A DNA stretch of 64,000 bases from GCA-2715965 sp047608975 (GTDB lineage Bacteria; Verrucomicrobiota; Verrucomicrobiia; Limisphaerales; JAYPXF01): positions 1-64,000 of the forward strand of contig JBLFYM010000012.1 of NCBI GenBank assembly GCA_047608975.1. The letters are read 5' to 3'. The position numbers and the translations under genes are program-made. Position 1 is the first letter of the stretch; every line of letters starts with the position of its first letter. Below the pieces are notes generated by a model. That model saw only the letters and a list, made by a program, of their open reading frames with translations. It did not search any database and had not been told where the DNA came from. Shown one piece after another: positions 1 to 7,264 of this stretch.

Positions 1-328
1 GTTGCAGTCGGTCGGAAGGTGTGTTCTGAAGGACTATTCCAACCTTATGCTGCTGGTCAGTCCGATTGTTTGGGCGTCCCTCGAAGAAGCGCAGCCGATA
101 GTCGTAGCGCAACTGAAACTCAGAGGGCCCTTCCGAAGTCTGCCAAGTCCCGATCGGATTGATATCGAACCCGAAACTCTCGTCACCGGCAGTGAGCGTG
201 TTGTAGTTGTCGTCGTAGAATCCGCGAACGTTCGCTTCAACATTCCACGGTTTTTCTTGAGCTTCGGCGCTGAGGAGGCCGAGGACACCGATTCCAACCA
301 CGCTGGCTGAGGTAAATACGCGTTTCAT
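1..328 (-). CDS. Outer-membrane beta-barrel protein, N-terminal part only
   Basis: This is the first 109 codons of a minus-strand gene that runs off the window start. ATG at 326-328 opens MKRVFTSASVVGIGVLGLL, a typical Sec signal peptide with a likely cleavage after SAEA. The mature start (about residues 25-109) is rich in aromatic and alternating polar residues (ANVRGFYDDNYNT, FQLRYDYRLRFFEG), the usual look of the first strands of an outer-membrane beta-barrel. No conserved motif identifies the exact family. It lies 146 bp downstream of the GT-C-like gene on the same strand, so it may have its own promoter. The barrel fold is inferred from composition and the signal peptide; the function is unknown. 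Confidence 0.6.
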   Translation of the reverse strand, partial: MKRVFTSASVVGIGVLGLLSAEAQEKPWNVEANVRGFYDDNYNTLTAGDESFGFDINPIGTWQTSEGPSEFQLRYDYRLRFFEGRPNNRTDQQHKVGIVLQNTPSDRLQ

Positions 329-394
329 ATAGAAATTTTTACCAAAAAGTTCATTGTTGACCGGCCAAGTTACTAGGCGGTTCGCTCCGGACTG

Positions 395-417
395 TCAATG
401 GGATTGTTCCCCATTGA
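395..417. promoter_or_regulatory. Perfect 8-bp inverted repeat in leader of the beta-barrel gene
   Basis: TCAATGGG at 395-402 and CCCATTGA at 410-417 form a perfect 8-bp stem with a 7-nt loop, about 67 bp upstream of the beta-barrel start codon. No T-run follows on either strand, so an operator or leader hairpin is more likely than a terminator. Function is inferred only from position. Confidence 0.3.
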
Positions 418-474
418 TGACCGTTTAACCGCTCGGAAAAATCGATTTTGGCCGCGCTCCGGGAGCGCCCCCAT

Positions 475-2268
475 CTACGGGTTCTTTCGGATCTGGTTCG
501 TCGATTCCAGCCAGCGCGGCGCATCCGACAGGAACAACTGATAGGGAAACCCTTCCGCCAGTGCGTGTCGCAACGGAAATCCTGAGGGAACCTCCTCCTT
601 TACCACAGCTTCGGCAGCGAACCGACCGAGCATCGGATTTTGCCCCGCCATCATGTCGGTCACCAACCGGCCATCCAGCGACAAGGAAGTGAGATAGACC
701 GCATTGATGGGCTTTTGCGAATGGATCTCGACGAAGCCTTCGGCAAAGGGCGAAGGCAGCCAGCTACAGCGACGATCGCCGTACCAGGCAAATGCCCAAG
801 GCGCATCGCTCATGGCCAGTTCCTCTTCTCCCAGCCAATTCCCCCGTTCCTGGATGACGGTGGGCACATAAGGTGGATAAGCCAGCGGTGATCCCACCCC
901 GTTCACCACCTTCGATATCAGCGGTAGAGAGAGAACCGCAGCAATCCCAACTGTGGCGAGCCGGAGCGCGAAGGGCCCGGTGAATTCCAGTCTTCCGATC
1001 AGGCTGGAAAGCATGGCGGAGCCGAACATGAAGACCAGAGGACTCAGGAGGATCAGATAATTGGCCTCGTTCACATCGGGAACCATTTTGCTGAAATGCG
1101 AACGCACAAGTGCCTGAGCGAGCAGTAACATGCCCATTGAACCCAGAGTAAACCAGCGAAGCCGGGCGATACTACGATTCCGGAAGGGCACCAATAGCCC
1201 CACCGCAAACAACGCGACAATCCAATTCCCACCCAAAGTCGGCAGATCGTTCTGCACGATGTCCGGGAGATTTGCATCGAGCTTCATCCAGTATTCGTCG
1301 AGCCCGACTTTTCCGATGTCATGAGGGGAATCGAGTGTCTCAGGATTGATAAGGCGGTAGACCTTGTCCGCCGGAAAGCGGTCCGTGTTCTCCATCACGG
1401 AAAGCCCAGCGGTGCCAAAGGCCATGCCGGAGAGCTGATGGTTCCGCGTCAGCCACGGTGTCAAAATCACACCGAATCCCAGCAAGGCGGCAAGCCCCAG
1501 GGCCATCCCACGGTTTTGGAACGCCGCACTCAGATAGACGACCAGGGGCAGAATCAGGCCGCAGAGCGCGTAGCGTGACAGGCCGAGCAATCCCACTGTG
1601 ACACCGGCGAGAACGGCGTATGCAAGCAGGCGTGGAAGAGCATCCGGCTTTTCCTCAAAGAATCGGTTCAAAGAAACGATTACGTGGGCCAGTGCCACGA
1701 TCAGCACAAAGATCAGGGACGTTGAAAGACCTGATTGGGTGAATTGCCAAAGCAGATCCGTTCCGGCCAATAGAATTGCCGTGACCCAGGCCACATAGTC
1801 ATCGAACAAACGGCGAGCGAGAGCCCAAGTCAGACCGATCGCGAGCATGAACAAGAATTGGTTGAAGCACGCAATTCTGAGCTCGGCCGGATGTTTGAGA
1901 GAAGGCGCGTCCGGGTCCGCAGTAAAGTCGAACCCGCCGATCCGCATCCACAGCGAGAGCACGAACGGATAAACGGGGGCATTGGCCAGATCCGGCTGGG
2001 CATCGCCCAACTTGAATTCCGGATTCCGCGCCTTTAGAAAATGAAGATCAGCCGGGCGGACAAACTTCGTCGTAAAACCTTCTCCGAGGCTCAGATTCCG
2101 CGCGATTTGCGAGCTGTCCATGGCCGCGGGATGTTCAAAATTCCGGAAAGCGCGGACGTTGTAGACGGTCGCGAGCGCCACCAATCCGAGAACGAACACC
2201 ACCCAGCGGACCACGCGGGCACCGGCACCTTCTTCGAGTGAGTGGATCCATTCCTGTAATGTGGGCAT
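475..2268 (-). CDS. Polytopic membrane protein, GT-C glycosyltransferase-like (GT39/ArnT type)
   Basis: A 597-residue protein with a short cytoplasmic N-terminus, one TM segment near residues 20-40, a long loop containing NLSLGEGFTTKFVRP and APVYPFVLSLW, then about ten further hydrophobic segments (roughly 130-460) and a soluble C-terminal domain of about 130 residues. The aspartate-bearing first periplasmic loop and the many helices match lipid-linked-sugar glycosyltransferases of the GT-C fold (PMT/ArnT/GT39-like), which transfer sugars from polyprenyl phosphate on the periplasmic face. The substrate cannot be read from sequence. It starts 66 bp after the stop of the response regulator and may share that transcript. 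A GC-rich palindrome lies just after the stop (about 454-468) but without a close T-run. Confidence 0.6.
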   Translation of the reverse strand: MPTLQEWIHSLEEGAGARVVRWVVFVLGLVALATVYNVRAFRNFEHPAAMDSSQIARNLSLGEGFTTKFVRPADLHFLKARNPEFKLGDAQPDLANAPVYPFVLSLWMRIGGFDFTADPDAPSLKHPAELRIACFNQFLFMLAIGLTWALARRLFDDYVAWVTAILLAGTDLLWQFTQSGLSTSLIFVLIVALAHVIVSLNRFFEEKPDALPRLLAYAVLAGVTVGLLGLSRYALCGLILPLVVYLSAAFQNRGMALGLAALLGFGVILTPWLTRNHQLSGMAFGTAGLSVMENTDRFPADKVYRLINPETLDSPHDIGKVGLDEYWMKLDANLPDIVQNDLPTLGGNWIVALFAVGLLVPFRNRSIARLRWFTLGSMGMLLLAQALVRSHFSKMVPDVNEANYLILLSPLVFMFGSAMLSSLIGRLEFTGPFALRLATVGIAAVLSLPLISKVVNGVGSPLAYPPYVPTVIQERGNWLGEEELAMSDAPWAFAWYGDRRCSWLPSPFAEGFVEIHSQKPINAVYLTSLSLDGRLVTDMMAGQNPMLGRFAAEAVVKEEVPSGFPLRHALAEGFPYQLFLSDAPRWLESTNQIRKNP

Positions 2269-2334
2269 GGCGAAATTGTGGGTTAGGGAAAGAGGATGGC
2301 CGGGCCAAAGCGGAGCAGCGTCACGCCCGGGCCC

Positions 2335-3702
2335 CTACTCAAACCCTTCCAAATGGTAGGTGTGCAGTTTCCGATGGAGCGTGCGCCGGCTCATCCCAAG
2401 TTTTTTGGCAGCTGCCGTCCGGTTGCCATGGGTATCCTTGAGCGCATTTACAATGAGTTCCTTCTCCGCCTCTTTGACGGTGAGCTTGCCCGGCAATCCG
2501 ATCGAATCCGAACCCAGCTCACTCCGCCCGCTCAAAACCGTCTTCGGCAGATCGCGCAGGGTGATCTGATCCGTCCGACTGAATACCACCGCGCGCTCCA
2601 TGGCGGCACGCAACTCCCGCACATTTCCCGGCCAATCGTAATCTGAGAGCACTTCCAATACTTCGGGACTGATGCTGTTGACAGGCTTCTGATTTACCTT
2701 CGCAAATTCCCGAACAAAAGCCTGCGCGAGAATCGCCACATCGCCGGCGCGGCGAGCGAGCGACGGCAGCTCGATCTCGACCACCTGCAGGCGATAGAAA
2801 AGATCTTCCCGGAAGGTGCCTTCCTTGACCAGTTGCACGAGATTCTTGTTCGTCGCCGCGATAAGTCGCACGTCGGTCTTGATGGTCTTGTTGGAACCCA
2901 ACCGTTCGAACGTGCCTTCCCCAAGCACGCGCAGGAGCTTGATCTGGGTGGCACCGTCAATCTCGCCAATTTCATCCAAGAACAAGGTCCCCCCGTTGGC
3001 TTCCTCAAAGCGACCGATCCGGCGCTCGTGCGCATTTGTGAAAGCGCCTTTCTCGTGGCCGAACAATTCGCTCTCCAGAAGGTTCGGTGGCAACGCGCCG
3101 CAATGCACCGTGATCATCGGTTTGTTGGCCCGGCGGCTGTGCTGATGAATTGTCTTGGCCACGACCTCTTTACCGGTGCCCGTCGAGCCCAGCAGAAGAA
3201 CCGTGGCCGGCGTCGGTGCGACCGTGTGAATGGTCTCAAAGACCTCCTTCATCGCCGCTGAATCACCCAGGATGTGGTCCATTCCAAACTTCGCGCTGAG
3301 TTCCTTTTTCAGCTCCGCGTTCTCGGCTTCCAAGTTCTGCCCCTTCAGCGCGCGGGCGATGCGCATTTCAAGTTCATCCAGTTGCAGACGCCCCTTGGCG
3401 ATGTAGTCGTCCGCACCGTTTTTCATGGCCTCCACGGCAATGTCCTCGGAACCGTAAGCCGTCATGAGAATACAGACGGGAGGCTCTGGTAGTGATTTGG
3501 CGAGCTTGATCAGCTTCATCCCGTCATCGCCGGGCATCCGGAGATCGGTCAGCAGAACGCGAAAGTTTTCCTGTTTCAAAAGCTGCAAGGCAGCCGAGAC
3601 ATCGTCCGCCACATACACGTCATACCGATCCTCCAACGCTGCACGCAGTCCATCGCGCGTGGTTTTTTCGTCGTCTACAATGAGGACTTGAGGGGTATCC
3701 AT
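2335..3702 (-). CDS. NtrC-family sigma-54-dependent response regulator
   Basis: A 455-residue protein with three domains in the usual order. The receiver domain (1-120) has the acidic pair D10/D11, phospho-acceptor D53, T81 and K103. The AAA+ domain (about 142-380) has Walker A GSTGTGKE at 172-179 and Walker B LFLDE at 240-244. The sigma-54 contact loop reads GAFTNA at 219-224 rather than GAFTGA. A Fis-type HTH (about 410-455, NRTAAAKKLGMSRRTLHRKL) ends the protein. The family activates transcription by remodelling RNA polymerase-sigma-54. Its partner is very likely the histidine kinase encoded 203 bp upstream. The gap between them holds a short imperfect hairpin (3844-3866), so the regulator may have its own promoter. 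Family assignment is firm; target genes are unknown. Confidence 0.93.
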   Translation of the reverse strand: MDTPQVLIVDDEKTTRDGLRAALEDRYDVYVADDVSAALQLLKQENFRVLLTDLRMPGDDGMKLIKLAKSLPEPPVCILMTAYGSEDIAVEAMKNGADDYIAKGRLQLDELEMRIARALKGQNLEAENAELKKELSAKFGMDHILGDSAAMKEVFETIHTVAPTPATVLLLGSTGTGKEVVAKTIHQHSRRANKPMITVHCGALPPNLLESELFGHEKGAFTNAHERRIGRFEEANGGTLFLDEIGEIDGATQIKLLRVLGEGTFERLGSNKTIKTDVRLIAATNKNLVQLVKEGTFREDLFYRLQVVEIELPSLARRAGDVAILAQAFVREFAKVNQKPVNSISPEVLEVLSDYDWPGNVRELRAAMERAVVFSRTDQITLRDLPKTVLSGRSELGSDSIGLPGKLTVKEAEKELIVNALKDTHGNRTAAAKKLGMSRRTLHRKLHTYHLEGFE

Positions 3703-3905
3703 GGGCGAAGTCAGCGGGCTGCTAGCGATAGCTCGTCAGCGGATTCAAACCTCTTGATCGAGGCCGCCCCGGTTCAGAATCCCATGTTGTTGAAACATTC
3801 ATTTCTTAATCTTGATCCAGTTTTCCAGTTCCTGACTCAAACATCGTAACCGCTGTGTGGTTGCGATTAATGACACCAAACCCGCACGTAAAATTGCAGT
3901 TGACG

Positions 3906-5174
3906 TTAATCCCCCCCCCCATTGGCGGCGAGCAATTTCGGTTTACGCTCGTGCAAGGGCAACCAGATCTTCACCCGGGTCCCCTGCCCCGGATGGCTTT
4001 CGACACCGATCTGTCCACCGTGTTCGCGGATGATGCGCTGCACGATCATGAGGCCCAGACCGCTGCCCTTTGTCTTGGTGGTGAAGTACGGATCAAAGAT
4101 CCGATTGATCTTTTCCTGGGGAATACCGCCGCCGGTGTCCGCCACGCTCACCCAGACACCATCCAGCCCCTCTCCCGTCTCCATGGTCAACACTCCGCGC
4201 GTCATCGCCTGCATCGCATTCTTGATCAGATTTACCAAAACCTGCTTGATCTGGGCGCTGTCCATCGGCGCGGCAGGCAGAGCGGGATTCAGCTTCTCCT
4301 CGACGGTCAGCTCGCGGTTGTCGAGCTCCGGGCGCAGCAGTTTCAGGGTCTGTGCCACAACGTCGTTCAATGAAGCAGGTTGCAAATCCAGAGCGGACGG
4401 TCGGATGGCGTCGAGAAACTGCGACACGATGTAATCCAGCCGATCGATCTCCCCCTTGGCCACATCGAGGTAGCCCTGCATCTTATCGGCAACCGTGTCC
4501 AAGTCGTCCGGCTCCTTAGGCTTCGTGCCTGGGGTTCGCCGGGGATTTCGTCGCGCGGACCTGGTCGTTGCTTTAGGGCTGTTCTTGGCGGCCCGGAGTT
4601 TGGCCAATTCGCGATCCAGCAACTGAAGATGGATATGAAGGGCGTTGAGCGGGTTGCCGATTTCATGCGCCACGCTCGCCGCCAACAGGGTGAGTGCCTG
4701 GATGCGTTCAGTCTCGATCGCGTCGAAAGTCTCCTGCCGCGCCTCGGTGGCGTCATGCAGAATCAGCGCCAGCCCCGGCTGTTTTGCTGTCTCGCGGTCC
4801 AACGGTGCGATATGCAGACGCAGAAATCTCGAGCGGGGCCATTCGACCTCGAATTCATGACTGGCGATTCGTTCATTGCTTTCCGCAGATGCGAGAATCT
4901 CCTCCCAATCCAAACCAGGTAGGGCGTCCGCAATTTTCGAACCCTCGGCCGAGTCGGGCTTCAGGCCCAGGAGGTTTGTCACCGCCTGATTGAGGTAGAG
5001 GATCTTCCCCGCCGTATCAACGACCAGCACGCCGTCTTCGATGGTGTTGAAGAGCGTCTCCAAAAAGGCGCGCTCACGCGCCAGTCGTTTGATCACCAAC
5101 TGCAGATCGTTCTTGTCCAACCGGCCGATGCGGCCGAGCACCTTGTCCAGGAAACTAGATTTTGAAGTGGCCAT
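3906..5174 (-). CDS. PAS-domain sensor histidine kinase (NtrB-like, soluble)
   Basis: A 422-residue kinase without membrane segments. A PAS domain spans about 35-145 (IEDGVLVVDTAGKILYLN). The HisKA helix has phospho-acceptor H170 in SVAHEIGNPLNAL. An unusually basic, low-complexity linker (about 193-222, rich in R, K, P and T) is inserted within the dimerisation region. The ATPase domain shows N box NLIKNAMQA, G1 DTGGGIP and G2 GSGLGL. By family logic it phosphorylates the adjacent NtrC-type regulator in response to a cytoplasmic signal. It starts 27 bp after the stop of the upstream secreted-protein gene, consistent with an operon. Its last codons contain a run of ten C, giving the C-terminal GGGD. 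Confidence 0.9.
   Translation of the reverse strand: MATSKSSFLDKVLGRIGRLDKNDLQLVIKRLARERAFLETLFNTIEDGVLVVDTAGKILYLNQAVTNLLGLKPDSAEGSKIADALPGLDWEEILASAESNERIASHEFEVEWPRSRFLRLHIAPLDRETAKQPGLALILHDATEARQETFDAIETERIQALTLLAASVAHEIGNPLNALHIHLQLLDRELAKLRAAKNSPKATTRSARRNPRRTPGTKPKEPDDLDTVADKMQGYLDVAKGEIDRLDYIVSQFLDAIRPSALDLQPASLNDVVAQTLKLLRPELDNRELTVEEKLNPALPAAPMDSAQIKQVLVNLIKNAMQAMTRGVLTMETGEGLDGVWVSVADTGGGIPQEKINRIFDPYFTTKTKGSGLGLMIVQRIIREHGGQIGVESHPGQGTRVKIWLPLHERKPKLLAANGGGD
3911..3920. repeat. C10 homopolymer at the 3' end of the kinase gene
   Basis: Ten consecutive C on the plus strand (G10 on the coding strand) immediately before the kinase stop codon. Such runs slip easily. Here a slip would only change the last few residues and extend or shorten the C-terminal tail. 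Confidence 0.9.
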
Positions 5175-5201
5175 GGACGTGCTGGAGAACGGTCGCCGCG
5201 G

Positions 5202-6671
5202 CTACTTGCCTTTCTGAGGAGGGGACGGAAACGGGATTGGAGGGCCACCCATCGGCTTTCGTTTGAGCGCCGGAAAGTCAGGATTCTCCAACCAGTAGCC
5301 AAGCAGGGCAAGTTCAGTCGAATTCAATCCGGCATTGGAACTGCGGGTAAACTTCCAGTTGCGGTCATTGGTCCGGGTGATCTCTGTCACTGAATTGCCC
5401 AGCTTCTGGCCGACGGCATTCAGCCATTCCTGAACCAGGTCCCGGGAAATCAGGTTCCCAGACATCATCTGCGAAATTTGCGCAAACCAGCGCGCGATCT
5501 TGAGGCGACCCTCCGTAATCTCCCACTCGTAATAGAGCAGGTCGTCACGTCCGCGAAACTGGTCAAACAGGGCAACCGGTGGCGGCGCGTTGTTCGTGCC
5601 TTGGGGCAAAATGCCGATCATGGATCCGCCCATCAGCCAGTCTCCCTTGGTCTCCGGTGCGAGACCGACAAACGGCGCGATGATCGGCAATCCACCCCAG
5701 CCATAAAAATGGTCATTCGTCGATTGGAGGATACTGCCTTTCCCCTTCTTTCGCAGATTGGGTTCGAGCCATTCCATCACCCGGGCCTTCTGCTTCACCA
5801 GATATTTTGCAGCCTTGGGAAACGGCATCGCCATGAGGGTGTGGAAGGGAACGTCAGACTGCGTCCAGAGCACGGCCTGGTTGGGCACTTGGGGAACCCG
5901 CCAATCACGCATCAGTTTGAATTGCGCCAGCCAAGGCCGGATGCCGCGCACGATGTTAAGACCGATCAACGGATCACGCACGCTGTTCTCCGGCCAGCGG
6001 AAGGGTTCCAGATCCAGCTTGAGCGCCTTCTCAAACTCGAACGTCCCCACCGTGCGCACACGCTCTTTTTGCATCGTAAAGCCGAGGTCCACCGAAGGGG
6101 GCGACGCGAATGAATCGCCCAGCAGATGTTTGAGCATTTTCGCCGAGGCCTGGAGCTTCATCAAGCCGTCAAGCTTGCCCGGGATTGCTGGCGAAGTTCC
6201 CACGCCCAGCGCAACCCAACCATTCTCACGGACCAGCTTCAATCGACCATTGGACTTCTTCGCCGCCTTGCGAAGCTCACCTTCCCAAGAACTCGCCCGC
6301 TTCTTGTTCGCCTTCAGTGCGACGCTCCAGCTGACGGGTTTCAGCGAATGGATCTGGATTCGGGTTTCGACCCTCAGGAAGTCTTCCAGCACAGCGCTCA
6401 ACGCGTTGGATGAAACACCCGAAAATGCCGGAGAAATATTGATCGCCCCCGCGTTGAACCTCGTGGCGGCACGGGTTCTTACGGCACCGCCCTCCGGTAC
6501 ATCCACAATATCAAACAGGGACGCACTTTCAGGATTGTCAGCCAACGCCTCCGTCCCGACAAAGTGCAGATTGAGCGCGGGTGCAGCCGAAATCGAGGTC
6601 CACCCGGAGAGCAGACAAAACAGGGCGAGCGTGAATGTGAAGCGAATGAGTCGTCTCATTTCGTTTTTCAT
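5202..6671 (-). CDS. Secreted protein of unknown function
   Basis: I place the start at ATG 6671 (MKNEMRRLIRFTFTLALFCL), which gives a clean Sec signal peptide ending near SISAA and a GAGGGAG purine stretch upstream. The open frame extends to 6719 but that part shows no signal-peptide character. The mature protein of about 455 residues has no motif I recognise. It contains Trp-rich segments (WGGLPIIAPFVGLAPETKGDW, about residues 330-360) and a proline-rich tail. Being first in a minus-strand run with the kinase and regulator, it could be an envelope component whose level is linked to that system (inference). A function is not assignable. Confidence 0.6.
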   Translation of the reverse strand: MKNEMRRLIRFTFTLALFCLLSGWTSISAAPALNLHFVGTEALADNPESASLFDIVDVPEGGAVRTRAATRFNAGAINISPAFSGVSSNALSAVLEDFLRVETRIQIHSLKPVSWSVALKANKKRASSWEGELRKAAKKSNGRLKLVRENGWVALGVGTSPAIPGKLDGLMKLQASAKMLKHLLGDSFASPPSVDLGFTMQKERVRTVGTFEFEKALKLDLEPFRWPENSVRDPLIGLNIVRGIRPWLAQFKLMRDWRVPQVPNQAVLWTQSDVPFHTLMAMPFPKAAKYLVKQKARVMEWLEPNLRKKGKGSILQSTNDHFYGWGGLPIIAPFVGLAPETKGDWLMGGSMIGILPQGTNNAPPPVALFDQFRGRDDLLYYEWEITEGRLKIARWFAQISQMMSGNLISRDLVQEWLNAVGQKLGNSVTEITRTNDRNWKFTRSSNAGLNSTELALLGYWLENPDFPALKRKPMGGPPIPFPSPPQKGK

Positions 6672-6776
6672 AGCCAAATAGACGCTCCCTCGGCAATGGG
6701 AAATCAGCGTCGTTTTCAATTGCGTGCTACGGTTTTTAACTGATTTGATGCGCCCGTGCGAGGAATCCGACTATTC

Positions 6777-7232
6777 ATGACGTATTGGATGCCGGTCATT
6801 CTTTGGGCCGGGATCATCTTCGCCTTCTCCACGGGGCTCGGTGCATCCAGCAGCACATCACGGTTCTTAGGCCCTCTTTTTCAATGGCTGTTCCCCGAAG
6901 CCTCCCCCGAAACGATCGCCGGGATTCGGTTCGCCATCCGAAAAATGGCCCATGCCTGCGAATACGCCGGACTCAGCGTCCTGGTATGGCGGGCGATCGT
7001 GAAGCCTTACGGATTCCACCGATTCTGGGACTGGATGCACGCGCGACACGCATTCCTCTTGTGCGCGGCCTACGCCGGCACGGACGAACTTCATCAGACC
7101 TTTGTTGCTGGACGCATCGGCAATATCAGCGATGTCGCACTTGATTCATTCGGAGCACTTTGCGGCATCGCGTTTGTCTGGTGCTGGTGGCGCTACCACG
7201 GATTCAACGAGAGGCTTCAACAAAGACCTTAG
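6777..7232 (+). CDS. VanZ-like membrane protein
   Basis: A protein of about 151 residues with four hydrophobic segments and the family signatures: IIFAFSTGLGASSSTS near the first helix, RKMAHACEYAGL in the middle and AGTDELHQTFVAGRIGNISDVALDSFGA near the third and fourth helices. VanZ-family proteins are small integral membrane proteins, some of which lower teicoplanin sensitivity; most members have no known role. A GTG at 6756 is in frame, but ATG 6777 preceded by GAGGA gives a better family N-terminus. The gene is divergent from the secreted-protein operon across about 105 bp and is followed after 32 bp by comEC, so the two are likely co-transcribed. Confidence 0.85.
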   Translation: MTYWMPVILWAGIIFAFSTGLGASSSTSRFLGPLFQWLFPEASPETIAGIRFAIRKMAHACEYAGLSVLVWRAIVKPYGFHRFWDWMHARHAFLLCAAYAGTDELHQTFVAGRIGNISDVALDSFGALCGIAFVWCWWRYHGFNERLQQRP

Positions 7233-7264
7233 CGGGAGATTTCCGAAAAGGTTCATCAGGGGAA

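Noticed and set aside
454..468. Terminator after the GT-C-like gene
   Set aside because: The palindrome leaves almost no loop, and the T-run is too far from the stem.
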